The notes under the pieces: generated by a model
Databases searched by the model: none
What the model was told of the DNA's origin: nothing
Seen by the model: the letters and a program-made list of their open reading frames with translations, nothing else
Translations under genes and position numbers: made by a program
NCBI GenBank assembly: GCA_020344215.1
Contig: CP070815.1
Span: 202,049-266,048, forward strand
DNA length: 64,000 bases
Source: Gemmatimonadota bacterium
GTDB taxonomy: Bacteria > Gemmatimonadota > Gemmatimonadetes > Palauibacterales > KS3-K002
Direction of reading: 5' to 3'
In this document: positions 8,673 through 18,020 of the stretch, one piece after another
Numbering within the stretch: the stretch's first letter is position 1
Layout of the letters: every line of letters begins with the position of its first letter

Positions 8673-9488
8673 CTATCCCGGTTTTCTGAACTCCAGACAA
8701 TACCCGTGATACTGGCCGTGTGCCTTCCATATGTCATCCAGTCGCGTCTCTTCCATTGTGTCGGGGACCAGGTGAAGGGGCACGGCGGTGTCCACTTTCT
8801 CGCCCTGATACGAGCGTGACAGACCGGGGATACGAGCGAAGAGCTGTGCCAGCCGTTCCGCTTCGTCGGCAATTACGATCTTGCTTCCCGGCCGTGCGAC
8901 ACGGATCATCTCATCAATCGCCTCTTTCTTGCGTGAGAAGAAGTTGATCCCGCCGATGTGGAAGACGCTGTCGAACGACTCTGCTCTAAAAGGCAACGCC
9001 TCTGCCGTCCCCAAAAAGAGGTCTACGGGCCAGCCTCGCCGGGTGACGAACCTGCGACAGCGGGCCAGTTGGCCCGGAGAGATGTCGAGGCCATACACCT
9101 CACCGATTGTCGGCGATTCAAACAGGTAGGGAAGATTCGCACCTGTACCTATCGACACCTCGAGAATGCGCCCACCGTTCAACTCCAGCCGGTCCAAGAT
9201 CTCTTTGCGCGCCTTGCGCTCTCCGCCAAATGGCAGGAACGCCAACTTCGTGAAGGGAGCGTATACGTGCGAGAACCAGTCATAGAAGCGGGCGAAACGG
9301 CGGTCAGCGGCCTCGAGGGCCTGCGCAGAGATGAAGTGAGCGATGCCGTCCCTGATGGGAAAGCTGCGCTCGCACTGCGGGCAAGATAAGCTGCCTTCAT
9401 CCACAGTCCCATCACCGCGCTCATCGCGCAGAGAAAGTGCAACTTGACAACTGGGGCAACACAGCAGCCCCAATGTCGATCGTCTCAT
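8673..9488 (-). CDS. Trm112-like zinc ribbon plus SAM-dependent methyltransferase
   Basis: The start is the ATG at 9488 with AAGGGA upstream; an in-frame GTG at 9509 is less likely. Residues about 10-50 form a Trm112/YcaR-like zinc ribbon with two Cys pairs (CCPSC and CPQC) and the typical FPIRDGI. A class I methyltransferase follows: ILEVSIGTGANLPYL is the SAM loop, VYGLDISPGQL strand two, and FRAESFDSVFHIGG the post-I motif. The order matches UbiE-like enzymes that modify small molecules or lipids. The 271 residues appear complete. Substrate cannot be told from sequence. Confidence 0.8.
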   Translation of the reverse strand: MRRSTLGLLCCPSCQVALSLRDERGDGTVDEGSLSCPQCERSFPIRDGIAHFISAQALEAADRRFARFYDWFSHVYAPFTKLAFLPFGGERKARKEILDRLELNGGRILEVSIGTGANLPYLFESPTIGEVYGLDISPGQLARCRRFVTRRGWPVDLFLGTAEALPFRAESFDSVFHIGGINFFSRKKEAIDEMIRVARPGSKIVIADEAERLAQLFARIPGLSRSYQGEKVDTAVPLHLVPDTMEETRLDDIWKAHGQYHGYCLEFRKPG

Positions 9489-9559
9489 CTCTATTCCCTT
9501 CCAGGCCACACTGCAGTGGCCTGAGGCAAGCTGGGCGCGCTGAACCGGGCTCCGGTACT

Positions 9560-9871
9560 CTAGCCGACAGGACCGCGCGTGATCGCGGTCAAGTCATCCA
9601 TCACGTCGAACAGTTTCGCGCTCATATCACTGAGGGCCGGGTGACGCTTGACCTGAGCTGCGAGCGGTCCTTCGAGATAAGCGTGCAGTGAGGACTCATC
9701 GTCGAACAGATAGAGCCCGCCCGCTTCGGCCTCCTGATCGTTCATCAGCCAGATCTTCCAGCGGAGCCCAGGGACCGCGGCGAATTCGTCGGCGAGCGGC
9801 GATACGGCCTCCTCGTATTCGGCGCTCGAGACGTTAAACTTGAAATTGAGCTGCAGTATCTTCGCAGACAT
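9560..9871 (-). CDS. YdhR-family putative monooxygenase
   Basis: This 103-residue protein matches the YdhR family of small dimeric ferredoxin-like (ABM-type) proteins: an N-terminal strand ILQLNFKFN, the highly characteristic GLRWKIWLMNDQEAEAGG followed by LYLFDDESSL, and a C-terminal FDVMDDLTAI. The E. coli relative is only a presumed monooxygenase. The start has an AAGGAGGTG site close before the ATG. It is cytoplasmic and probably transcribed alone or ahead of the methyltransferase gene, which begins 71 bases downstream. Confidence 0.85.
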   Translation of the reverse strand: MSAKILQLNFKFNVSSAEYEEAVSPLADEFAAVPGLRWKIWLMNDQEAEAGGLYLFDDESSLHAYLEGPLAAQVKRHPALSDMSAKLFDVMDDLTAITRGPVG

Positions 9872-10324
9872 GGTTGCACCTCCTTCTCAGTTGAATCGTG
9901 GCGGATGTCTCGGCCCCGGGCACCGCGGTTCTCCGCAGCACGCGCTTCGCACCGCGGCTCTGCAAGCCTGAGACACGTATCGCTGCCTGTCTCCGAAAGA
10001 GCGGCGTGGTATCACCAGTGCTGGAGGGAACAGCGGGCCAGCGGGACGTAGACCTTCGTAACTCCAAACCTGTCACGGCCGAGGCTCTCTGGAGTGGGGG
10101 CAGGAACCCAGGTCCTCAACCCTCTCCCGGTGCCTACAAATATCGGCCAAGCGCCGCTGCGAGGCAATATACAACACATGGATCGGCTGCAAGGCGACGC
10201 CTAAGCGCAGGCCGCGCACGATTGGCTATAGCCAAGCGTGACGCGTTCGCCCGAGCGGGATGCGAAGGTCACACCGCGGCCAGCCGAACGCTGCCAAGTC
10301 AGTCAGGCGCGCGGGAGCTCGCGA
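9872..10324. other. Spacer without recognisable gene
   Basis: These 453 bases upstream of the YdhR-like gene and downstream of the ATC-hydrolase-like gene show no frame with coding character. The promoter for the YdhR-like gene should be here; I cannot point to it. Confidence 0.45.
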
Positions 10325-10948
10325 CTACGCTTCCAGAATCCAGCGGTGATTGCAGCAGTCGTGCCCCTGCATGAGCGTCTTTGTGCGCTCCATCCGCATC
10401 TGCGGGTTGAAGCCCGACGCCCAGGCGAAGTCGCCGTGGCAGATGCCGGCGTAGCCGATGTCTGCAGCTTCGGCTTCACGAAACGTCCTCGCCCAGAGAC
10501 ACTCGCTGATCTCCACCCCGAAGGTAGTGTCGGTGTTCTCGACGATCTCCCAGGTCAGCGCGTGCTGCCAGAAGCGGTCGGGATCGGTCAAGGGGGTGAC
10601 GAAGGTGGCGAGGTCGTTGGCGGCGACACTGCGCGCCTGATTCTCCCCGCCCTGCCGGCCGGCCTCCATCGACGCCTGCTTCAGCATCTCGATAAACTCG
10701 TCCTCCCCGATCTGCGCCTGGAGGCCCTTCATGGCCGGGATGTAGTAGCCGGCGAAGGCGAAGCCGAAGGTATCGGCGTAGCTCATCTCGGCGTCGGCCA
10801 GGAACTTGTGCTGCTGATCCGCCTCCTGGGCGTAGGCCGACTGAAACAGCCCGCACAGTCTCGTGCAGCCGAGGCAGGCCAGCGTCCCGGCCGGCAAGAT
10901 CTTGGTGAAGAAGTCCCTGCGGGTCGGATTGAGTCCTGGGTTTTCCAT
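10325..10948 (-). CDS. Tat-exported ATC-hydrolase-like protein
   Basis: The N-terminus carries a twin-arginine signal (TRRDFFTK, then a hydrophobic run with Cys-rich LACLGC). The C-terminal half resembles the L-2-amino-thiazoline-4-carboxylate hydrolase family: a conserved Cys in ISECLWARTF, then GICHGDFAWASGFNP, and ERTKTLMQGHDCCNH close to the end. Family members hydrolyse a cyclic Cys precursor or have unknown roles; most are cytoplasmic, so Tat export is noteworthy and suggests a bound cofactor or metal. A GGAGG site precedes the ATG. The gene lies 50 bases after the GH127 gene, also Tat-exported, and may be co-transcribed with it. Confidence 0.6.
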   Translation of the reverse strand: MENPGLNPTRRDFFTKILPAGTLACLGCTRLCGLFQSAYAQEADQQHKFLADAEMSYADTFGFAFAGYYIPAMKGLQAQIGEDEFIEMLKQASMEAGRQGGENQARSVAANDLATFVTPLTDPDRFWQHALTWEIVENTDTTFGVEISECLWARTFREAEAADIGYAGICHGDFAWASGFNPQMRMERTKTLMQGHDCCNHRWILEA

Positions 10949-10998
10949 CTCATTTCCTCCCGGCTAATGCGTAAACGAAGCGTCCCCTCATCGCAAAC

Positions 10999-13044
10999 TC
11001 AGACGACTACCGGAAACTCAGAGATCCGGATCTTCGTGCTGCCGTAGGGTATCAGGACGACTTGCTCATCCGGCTCGCCGGAGCGTATCGGGCTCCAGGG
11101 GAGCGGGCCGGTGATACCGCCGTAACGTTGCCACTCCGGTATGCGGCGCGCCCGGGCGACGATCTCGAGAGGGGCGCCGGCAAGCGACCAGGGCTGGGTC
11201 GGCACCGGTGTACACCTGATCTGGAAGGCGCGTTCGGGATCATCCAGATCCTCATCGAGTAGACCGTAGTTCCAGGGCTCTTCGGTCCTGACCTCGTAGT
11301 CGGCGTACGGCTCCCTGCCCTTCACCTTCGTCCACCTTTCGTGCCGCTTGAGGGCGAAGACCAGCGGACCGCGCTCGACGGCGGCCGAGTTCTCGTGCCA
11401 GCGGGAGATGCGCACCTTCAAGGGCAGGTGCAGCTCGAGCCGGTCGCCGTCGCTCCAGACGTGGTCGACCCCGACGATCGAGCCGGGCGTCCCGTCGCCG
11501 ATCGGCTGGCCGTTCAGGCGCAGCTCCGCACCTTCGGCCCAGTGCGGTATCCGCAGGTGGAAGGGGAAGGAGATGTTGGAGGGACCGCGGTAGCTGAAGC
11601 GGACGGTCTCCTCGAACGGGTAGTCGGTCTCCTCGGAGAAGCGCACTTCGACACCGTCAGCCACCTGGGCCCTCACCTCGCACGGCGCGTAGACGAGTGC
11701 CGCCAGCCCGTCGTCCGGCGTGGCCATCCAGAGGTGGGCGGTGAACTTCGGCCAGCCCTGATGCAGGTTCGCCGTGCAGCAGCCGTAGCCGTTCTCCAGC
11801 CCGACCAGGTTATCGTCGCCGTGCCGGGTGCTGAAGTTGTGGTACTCGCGCGTGCAGGCGATCTGATTGGGCATCTGGTAGTAGTGGCGGCCGGCGAAGT
11901 GCGGGCTGAGCGCCGCCGGCAGCGCGTTGTAGGCGACGCGTTCCAGCCGGTCGGCGTGCTTCACGCTGCCGGTGATGGGCAGCAGGCTCTCTAGGCTGAA
12001 CATGTACTCGACCACGGCGCAGGTCTCGACACCCTGCGTGGGGTCGGTGCCGTGCAACATCTCGTCACCGGACCAGATGCCCTGGACCTGGCCGTGTCGT
12101 GTCATCAGGTAGTCGATCCCGGCGTCGACCGCATCGCGGTAGCGCTGATCGCCGGACTGCTGGTACCAGATGCCGGGCTGCTTGATACCCATGGCGGTGT
12201 TCACCACGTGCCAGATCCCGTGTTCGGTGGTGAACCACGCGGTCCAATCCTGGGTCTGCTGAAAGACAAGCTCGCCGAGCTCGAGGAGGAATGCGCCGCC
12301 GGTTCGGTTGTAGAGCCAGTGGATGCTGGCCAGGTTCTCGCCGCCTCGGCGTTGGCCCCAGAAGGTGTAGTGGCCCAGTGGCCGCGACGGCAGCTCCTGC
12401 AGCTGATAGCGGAAGTAGCCGGTCATTAGCTCGAGTACACGCGCGTCGCCGGTGGCCTCGTGATAGGCTTGCAGCACCTTGAGCATGACCATGCGCGGCC
12501 ACCAATCGGCGCCGGGCGCCACACCGCTTCCCCGCTGGCGCCGCTCGGCCACGGGACCGAAGAAGCCGTCGGCGCGCCGACTGCTGAGCGTCGCCTCGAC
12601 CCAGCGCGAGGCCTTGGCGATGAGCCGCTCGTCCTCCAAGGCCCAGGCCAGCGGGACCAGCCCGTCCAGCCAATATGGGCCGCGCTCCCAGACGTCGCCG
12701 CCGCCGCCCAGCCAGCCGTTGTCGGGGCCGACGTCGGGCCAGATCTCGTCCAGGCTCCCGGTCATGCCGTCCGCCCAGCCCTCGAGCTGGGCGCGTAGCC
12801 AACCGGCTGGCTTGATGGAGCCGAGCGGGAGTGGGACGTACCGATTGGGAAGAAGCGGCTCGCGGTTCGAGGCGTAGTACCGGTTGCGCACGGCCGCACC
12901 AGTCTGGCGCAGCGGCGTTGTCCTCGATCGAGCGTGCGAACCGGGGAGCACGGTGAGTGCCACTACGCCGGCGGCAGTTCGCGAGAGAAAGACCCGGCGT
13001 GAAACGGCCGCCGGCCCAGCGCGACAATCGATGTGGTCGCTCAT
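10999..13044 (-). CDS. GH127-type (DUF1680) beta-L-arabinofuranosidase-like glycosidase, Tat-exported
   Basis: The 681-residue product begins with a Tat signal (SRRVFLSRTAAG) and continues as an alpha/alpha-barrel glycosidase of the DUF1680 family. Residues equivalent to the zinc site of characterised GH127 enzymes are present: Glu340 and Cys342 in GVETCAVVEY and Cys422-Cys423 in GYGCCTAN. The N-terminal PLGSIKPAGWLRAQLEGW and the C-terminal beta-sandwich (FHLRIPHWAEGAELRLNGQ) are standard. Characterised members cleave beta-L-arabinofuranosides in a zinc-thiolate mechanism; related families act on other sugars, so the exact substrate is open. No transporter or sugar-catabolic genes lie next to it. 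Confidence 0.85.
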   Translation of the reverse strand: MSDHIDCRAGPAAVSRRVFLSRTAAGVVALTVLPGSHARSRTTPLRQTGAAVRNRYYASNREPLLPNRYVPLPLGSIKPAGWLRAQLEGWADGMTGSLDEIWPDVGPDNGWLGGGGDVWERGPYWLDGLVPLAWALEDERLIAKASRWVEATLSSRRADGFFGPVAERRQRGSGVAPGADWWPRMVMLKVLQAYHEATGDARVLELMTGYFRYQLQELPSRPLGHYTFWGQRRGGENLASIHWLYNRTGGAFLLELGELVFQQTQDWTAWFTTEHGIWHVVNTAMGIKQPGIWYQQSGDQRYRDAVDAGIDYLMTRHGQVQGIWSGDEMLHGTDPTQGVETCAVVEYMFSLESLLPITGSVKHADRLERVAYNALPAALSPHFAGRHYYQMPNQIACTREYHNFSTRHGDDNLVGLENGYGCCTANLHQGWPKFTAHLWMATPDDGLAALVYAPCEVRAQVADGVEVRFSEETDYPFEETVRFSYRGPSNISFPFHLRIPHWAEGAELRLNGQPIGDGTPGSIVGVDHVWSDGDRLELHLPLKVRISRWHENSAAVERGPLVFALKRHERWTKVKGREPYADYEVRTEEPWNYGLLDEDLDDPERAFQIRCTPVPTQPWSLAGAPLEIVARARRIPEWQRYGGITGPLPWSPIRSGEPDEQVVLIPYGSTKIRISEFPVVV

Positions 13045-13114
13045 TGGGCTCTGTGGGTTGAGTGGACCAGGCCTCTGGCTGGTCCATCATAGGCCCGCGC
13101 TGGAGAAGAGAAAA

Positions 13115-13137
13115 GGCGGGCCCCGGCAGGGCCCGCC
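13115..13137 (-). terminator. Intrinsic terminator of the beta-lactamase-like gene
   Basis: A 9-bp G/C-only stem (GGCGGGCCC against GGGCCCGCC, 5-base loop) is followed on the minus strand by TTTTCTCTTCTCC. It stands 60 bases after the stop at 13197 and upstream of the GH127 start, so it separates these two genes. Confidence 0.8.
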
Positions 13138-13196
13138 CACAGAGGATTTTGACGGCCGCGCCTGGGGCGCGTCGCCATGACCCCGGGCTCGGGTCT

Positions 13197-14843
13197 CTAG
13201 CTCTTCCTCCTGCCGCGCAGCTCCTGGCCGCCTTGAAGTAGGATCAGCTCGTCGACGCTACCGTCGGGGTTCCTGACGAAGGTGATCTCGGCGCCGATCT
13301 CCTCGACGAAGAACTCGGTTTCCGAGGCGGGCATGAGCCGAACCGCCGGCTGACCCGTGGCCTGCGCGGTCAGCGTATCGTCGATACGGCTGACGGTGAG
13401 GTCGAAGCCGGGCATGAGCTCGTAGACGCCGACGGGCTGGCGTGGCGGCGGTGCGTCGGCCACCCTGACCGCCTCCTCCGCCTGCTCGGCACCGCCCTGG
13501 TGCATGAGCATGTAGATTGTGTCGCCTCGGATGACGAACTCGAAGTGGGAGAGCGAGGTCTTGTAGAAGAAATGGGTCTCCGAAGACGGGAACGCCCTGA
13601 GCTTCCGCCCCCCGTCACGCTGCGTGTAGAGCCGACCGTCCTCCACGGTCACCACGCGCTGCGTAGTCTCGTCGATCTGATAGACGCCGGCGTAGCGCTG
13701 AAGGGTCGCCTCGTCCAGGGCGATCTCCTCCCACTCGGGATAGGGATCGCCGATGGCGATGGCCGCGAGCTTGCCGGCCAGCAAGTTGGGTGGGACCTCG
13801 GAGCCGGTGCTGTTGCAGAACACCGCCACGTACACATCCTCCTCCGGCAAGTAGAACGCGTCGGTGACGTAGCCGAAGATGCCGCCGCCGTGCCCGACCG
13901 CAGGTCGACCCCGTATGTCACGCGTGGTGAGTCCGTAACCGTAGCCGGTGGATTCGCCGTTCGGCAGCAGGTGGGGCGTGGTCATCATCTCCAGCGACTG
14001 CTCGCTGATCAGCTCGCCGCCGAATAGCGCTTGGTTCCAACGGAACAGGTCCTCGAGCGTCGTCATCAGGGCGCCCGCCGAATAGGGCTGCGTCATGCTG
14101 ACGAAGGCGGCGTTGACCCAGGCGCCCGGCTCGCCGTCGTAGCCGGGGGCCCGGTCGGGGATGACCCGGCTGAGGCTGCCGTAGTAGGAGTCCCGCATGC
14201 CGAGGGGATCGAAGATCCTCTGCTGAACGAAGTCGGCGTAGCTCATGCCGCTGACGCTCTCGATGATCGCACCGAGCAGCACATAGCCGGAGTTGTTGTA
14301 GGCGTAGCGCGCGCCGGGCTCGAACTCGACCGGACGGTCCTTGAAGACGTCGATCAGCTCCTCGACCGACAGGTCCTTGCGAACCTCGGCTTCCATGTAG
14401 CCCGGGATGTTCGTATAGCTGACGATGCCGGACGTGTGAGTCAGCAGGTGCTCGACGGTGACGTTCTGGCCGTAGTCCGGGTAATCCGGCAGGAACTTGG
14501 TGATGGGATCGTCCAGGGCCAGCCTACCCTCCTCGATGAGCATCATGATCGCTGCCGCGGTGAATTGCTTGGTGATCGAGCCGATCTCGAACACCATACC
14601 CGGTTCCAGCGGGACCCCGAGCTCCAGGCTGGCCGTGCCCGCGGCACCGAGGTACTCCACTTCGCCGCCCCGCGCCACGAGCACGGCGGCGCCCGGCTCA
14701 TCCACAGGATAGGCGCTGACCAGAACCTCCTCATACTGGCGCAGCGCCTCGCTCGTCGCTGTCTGTGCCGGAGCCGCAGCGGGCGCCGCAACGCCCAGCA
14801 CCGCAAACGTGAACAGAGCGATGGCACAGGTTACCCTTCGCAT
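13197..14843 (-). CDS. Secreted class C beta-lactamase-type serine hydrolase
   Basis: The ATG at 14843 follows a GTGAGG element and opens a Sec signal peptide (AAPAQ end). The penicillin-binding fold motifs are all present: GSITKQFTAA (SxxK near residue 89), YAYNNSGYVLLG (YxN-type) and VGHGGGIFGYVTDAF (HGG in place of KTG). A C-terminal lipocalin-like extension (YAGVYQIDETTQRVVTVE and after) is usual for the large periplasmic serine hydrolases of this group. Those act as esterases or D-aminopeptidases far more often than as beta-lactamases, so no antibiotic role is inferred. At 548 residues it is full length. It ends at its own terminator. Confidence 0.8.
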   Translation of the reverse strand: MRRVTCAIALFTFAVLGVAAPAAAPAQTATSEALRQYEEVLVSAYPVDEPGAAVLVARGGEVEYLGAAGTASLELGVPLEPGMVFEIGSITKQFTAAAIMMLIEEGRLALDDPITKFLPDYPDYGQNVTVEHLLTHTSGIVSYTNIPGYMEAEVRKDLSVEELIDVFKDRPVEFEPGARYAYNNSGYVLLGAIIESVSGMSYADFVQQRIFDPLGMRDSYYGSLSRVIPDRAPGYDGEPGAWVNAAFVSMTQPYSAGALMTTLEDLFRWNQALFGGELISEQSLEMMTTPHLLPNGESTGYGYGLTTRDIRGRPAVGHGGGIFGYVTDAFYLPEEDVYVAVFCNSTGSEVPPNLLAGKLAAIAIGDPYPEWEEIALDEATLQRYAGVYQIDETTQRVVTVEDGRLYTQRDGGRKLRAFPSSETHFFYKTSLSHFEFVIRGDTIYMLMHQGGAEQAEEAVRVADAPPPRQPVGVYELMPGFDLTVSRIDDTLTAQATGQPAVRLMPASETEFFVEEIGAEITFVRNPDGSVDELILLQGGQELRGRRKS

Positions 14844-14938
14844 CTTTCGCACCTCACTGTGGTGATTTCAGACGGACTGCGCTGTTTCTCGATTGCGTTT
14901 GCCGGACACTACGGTGGACGTGCAGATTCTGTGTCCGT

Positions 14939-16462
14939 TCATCCTGCCCGGATACGCGCCCACGCGTCGAGCCCGGGCCGCGCCGAGAGCAACATGAGGA
15001 GAGTGATAGCCACCGCCGAGGTGAGGCACCAGGCGCAGGTCGCACCGATGACGAAGGGCTCCAGGAAAGTCAGGTAGATGGAGAAGAGGGTGCCCAACAT
15101 GGCCATCGCGAGCAGCGCCAGCTTCGCCCAGTCCGAGGGCCTGCCGGAATCGCGCCAGCTGACCAGCCAGGCGGCGATTATCGCGACGTAGCCGGCGAGG
15201 CCGAGCGCTCCGACCGGAACGACCCCGAACAACATCGCGTACTCGCTCTGATTGACGGTGTTGCAGTCGCCGACGGGCCCGCAGACCGCCGTGGCGCCAC
15301 TCGACTCGATATAGGTGAGGTAGCCAGCGACGGCGATGCCGATCGCGGCGGTCACGGGAACGGCGATGCCCAACCCGCCCTCCGATGTCGGCTGCTGCGA
15401 CATGAAGCCCACCAGAGCGAGGCTGAGGAGCATGCCGATGAGGACGACGACCGACACGCTGTTGCCGACGGGATCTTGTCGGTATAGCTCGATCATCGTC
15501 GGCCTTTGTGCGGGGATGAGGGGGAGCGCCGCGTCGGCGTTCTCCCCCGGCACAGAGTCGACTTCACCGGGCGTCACCTCCGCGCCTTCGCTCTCGGCAA
15601 CCGGCGCCTCAACCGGCTCCGCCCTCGACTCGGTGTCAGACTCGGTCGCCGAGCGTTCCGCCTCCGCCGGGGCCGGCACGTCCGCGGGCTGCGACTCGGG
15701 AGGAGCATCGAACTCGGGTACCGTCTCCTCCAGCCCGGCGTCCGGGCTCGCGGCCGCCCCTTCGCCTGCCGCCTGCCGCTCGACCTCGCCCTCGGTTCCC
15801 GCAGCCGTTCGCGCCGGGGGCTCACCTTCCAGCTGCTCCGGCGCAGCCGTCTCGGTCTGTCCGGGCCGAGCCTCTCTCGCGGCTTCGGCTTGTTCGGGCT
15901 GGGCCTCAGCTCCGCCCTCGCCCTCACCGGCGCTCTCCACCTCGGCGGCGGCGAGCGGGAGCCCGGGGATCGCGGCGAGCGCCTGCCGGATCCCGGTGAG
16001 ATCGGGCCACTCGATCCCGTCGCCGGCAAGCCCGCTCTCGACCAACTGCGGCAAGATGGCGGGGATGTCCCGCGAGCCGACGAGGACGCTGTCGCCGACG
16101 ATCATGCGAGGCACGCCCCCGGACGCGATGCTGAAGCGCTCGGTCGCCTGCCGGAACAGAGTATTCCCCGCCAGCTTCGACGCATCGACCAGCAGGACCT
16201 CAAGCCGGCCGTTGGAGATATCGTAGAACGCCACCTGTCCCTGAGGCAGGCTCCTGTCGAAGTAGACGCGCGGGTTACCGCCGAAGCGCTGGAAGATGAC
16301 CGGCAGATCCTCGTTGATCACCTTGTGGCAGTGGCGACAGGTCGGCGAGAAGAAGAGCACCGCCCGCACAACAGGCCCTTGGGCGCGAGCCGACTGTCCG
16401 CTGATGGCCGGGATGAGCCCGAGAAGAAGAACCGATATCGAGAAGCGGACGATATGCTTCAC
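14939..16462 (-). CDS. Thioredoxin-like/VKOR fusion with long acidic linker
   Basis: I start at the GTG at 16462 (GAGGAAT six bases upstream), giving a signal sequence that ends near ARAQ. Residues about 30-160 form a thioredoxin-like domain with a CRHC redox pair (Cys42, Cys45) and a cis-Pro-like GGVPRMIVG. A linker of roughly 150 residues follows, made almost only of Glu, Ala, Pro and Gly. The C-terminal part is a VKOR domain: several membrane helices, the loop pair in VCGPVGDCNTVNQ and the active CAWC near residue 476. VKOR re-oxidises thioredoxin-like partners for disulfide formation in the periplasm. Well-known bacterial fusions carry thioredoxin at the C-terminus; here it is N-terminal. 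Confidence 0.8.
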   Translation of the reverse strand: MKHIVRFSISVLLLGLIPAISGQSARAQGPVVRAVLFFSPTCRHCHKVINEDLPVIFQRFGGNPRVYFDRSLPQGQVAFYDISNGRLEVLLVDASKLAGNTLFRQATERFSIASGGVPRMIVGDSVLVGSRDIPAILPQLVESGLAGDGIEWPDLTGIRQALAAIPGLPLAAAEVESAGEGEGGAEAQPEQAEAAREARPGQTETAAPEQLEGEPPARTAAGTEGEVERQAAGEGAAASPDAGLEETVPEFDAPPESQPADVPAPAEAERSATESDTESRAEPVEAPVAESEGAEVTPGEVDSVPGENADAALPLIPAQRPTMIELYRQDPVGNSVSVVVLIGMLLSLALVGFMSQQPTSEGGLGIAVPVTAAIGIAVAGYLTYIESSGATAVCGPVGDCNTVNQSEYAMLFGVVPVGALGLAGYVAIIAAWLVSWRDSGRPSDWAKLALLAMAMLGTLFSIYLTFLEPFVIGATCAWCLTSAVAITLLMLLSARPGLDAWARIRAG

Positions 16463-16646
16463 TCTATTCCTCAACCCCACAGGCGATGCGCCCCTCAGCA
16501 TAATACGGTCCGGCGACTTCACCACAAGTCGACGCCAGAGGATGACAGCAGTGGTCCGGTGGCTGCCCGTTGCCGGCATCGCAAGCGTCGCATGCCTCTA
16601 CATACCTCAGGGCCCTTTGGAAGGTCCATCACGGGGCCCAAAGAAA

Positions 16647-16675
16647 GGGGCCGCATCGCAGTGCGATACGACCCC
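16647..16675 (-). terminator. Probable terminator of the TPR gene
   Basis: An imperfect hairpin (GGGGCCGCATCGC against GCGATACGACCCC, two mismatches, AGT loop) lies 25 bases after the stop at 16701 and is followed on the minus strand by TTTCTTTGGG. Confidence 0.65.
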
Positions 16676-16700
16676 AGGGCGGCCCGGGGGGAGGTCGGGC

Positions 16701-17846
16701 CTAGCCGCCGGTGCCTCGATCCGCAGGCACCGTGTCGGCCTCTGCGCCGCCCGAACCGACGTCGACTGCCGTATCCGCTTCGGTCACCAGAATCGGCTCG
16801 AGCACGATGCGCTGCTCAGGATCCAGCTGCTCGGTCCAATCCCTGTAGGCCACCGCCTCGCGCCAGCCCTCGATCTCATCGATGAAGCTCTGGGCTAGCT
16901 GGCCGAGATCGACGGGCTCGAGTTCGGGCGGCTCGTCGGGGAACTCGACGCGGGCGAGGTTGAGCTGCGCATTCTCGTACGAGCCGTCGATCGCCAGCGC
17001 CGACCGATAGGTAGCTCCCGCGCACCTGAAGTGGCCGGTGCGCTCCAAGGCAACGCCCAGGTTATTCTGGAAGATCGCCACATCATCGCGCAGCTCGACG
17101 GCGCGGGCGAGCGGCGGCAGCGCCTCAGCGAAGCGCTCCTGCTCGATCATGATCAGCCCCATGTTGTTCATCGACCACGCGTCCGTGTCGTCGACCAGGA
17201 TGGCCTGCCGGTACGCGTCGATCGCCTCGTCGACCTGACCGAGCTGGTGATGAGCGCGGCCGAGCAGCCGCAGCCCGGCGTTCGACTCGGGGGCGATCGC
17301 CAGTACCTCCTCGATCTCGAGCATCGCCTCGTAGGCGTGCCCGCGGTCGAGCAGCACCCGGGCCAGGTTGACCAGGCTCTTCACATGACCGGGATCGAGG
17401 GTCAGCGCCCGCTCGAACGCCGCCTCGGCCTGCCCCAACGCGCCGAACTTCCAGGCGGAGAGACCCAGCATGTAGTAACCCCACGGGTTGCCCGGCCGAC
17501 GGTCCGTGTAGAACGTGAAGAGCTGCAGCGCCATATCGTACCGCGCCTCCAGAAACGCCGACTCGGCCATCGCGTACGTCACCTCAAGCGGCGGCTCGGG
17601 CGGACCTATAAGGCCCTCCGGCTCGGCCGTCGCGTCCGCCGCCAGCTCGATCTCCGCCTCGGCGGGAGGCGGTGGCAGCGTGATGTCCGGGGGCTGCACC
17701 GGTTCTCGTACCTCCTCTCCGGCTTGCGAAGTGGGTCGCTCGGCTCCCCGACACGCCACCACCGCCAGGGGGATCACGGCGGCCAGCGCCAGCGCGACGC
17801 CGATCCCCACAGCCCAGCGGTGAACCACGATTCCTTTCACCTTCAC
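16701..17846 (-). CDS. TPR-repeat lipoprotein
   Basis: The GTG at 17846 has an AGGAGG site six bases upstream. A lipobox (AVVAC, Cys near residue 32) is followed by a Pro/Glu-rich linker and then about six tetratricopeptide units between residues 90 and 310, for example WGYYMLGLSAWKFGALGQAE, LVNLARVLLDRGHAYEAM and WSMNNMGLIMIEQERFAEAL. The C-terminus is low in complexity. Such lipoproteins act as scaffolds for envelope complexes; the partner is not evident. About 245 bases upstream lies one copy of the structured repeat described below, in the long spacer after the two-component operon. Confidence 0.8.
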   Translation of the reverse strand: MKVKGIVVHRWAVGIGVALALAAVIPLAVVACRGAERPTSQAGEEVREPVQPPDITLPPPPAEAEIELAADATAEPEGLIGPPEPPLEVTYAMAESAFLEARYDMALQLFTFYTDRRPGNPWGYYMLGLSAWKFGALGQAEAAFERALTLDPGHVKSLVNLARVLLDRGHAYEAMLEIEEVLAIAPESNAGLRLLGRAHHQLGQVDEAIDAYRQAILVDDTDAWSMNNMGLIMIEQERFAEALPPLARAVELRDDVAIFQNNLGVALERTGHFRCAGATYRSALAIDGSYENAQLNLARVEFPDEPPELEPVDLGQLAQSFIDEIEGWREAVAYRDWTEQLDPEQRIVLEPILVTEADTAVDVGSGGAEADTVPADRGTGG

Positions 17847-18020
17847 CCTGCACCTCCTTGCATCGCTGGCGCCTGCCGGCGCCGGTCCCCGATTGACGCT
17901 TCCGCCGGCCTTAAAGGCAGGCCGAGGGCCAGATCGAGGCGTATGGAGGGCCGGTCAGCTAAATAGTTGTGGGATCGACAGTTAGACCGACGGACAGGGT
18001 GCCCGCACCGCTCCGATGGC

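Noticed and set aside
7397..8872. Longer N-terminus for the S41 peptidase starting inside the methyltransferase gene
   Set aside because: The extra 85 residues overlap a well-supported gene in another frame and have no domain; the GTG at 8617 has a ribosome binding element and a hydrophobic N-terminus.
15506..16885. Plus-strand open frame opposite the thioredoxin-VKOR fusion and the TPR gene end
   Set aside because: Arg/Gly-rich composition and extension across the terminator hairpin at 16647-16675 mark it as a shadow of the low-complexity linker.
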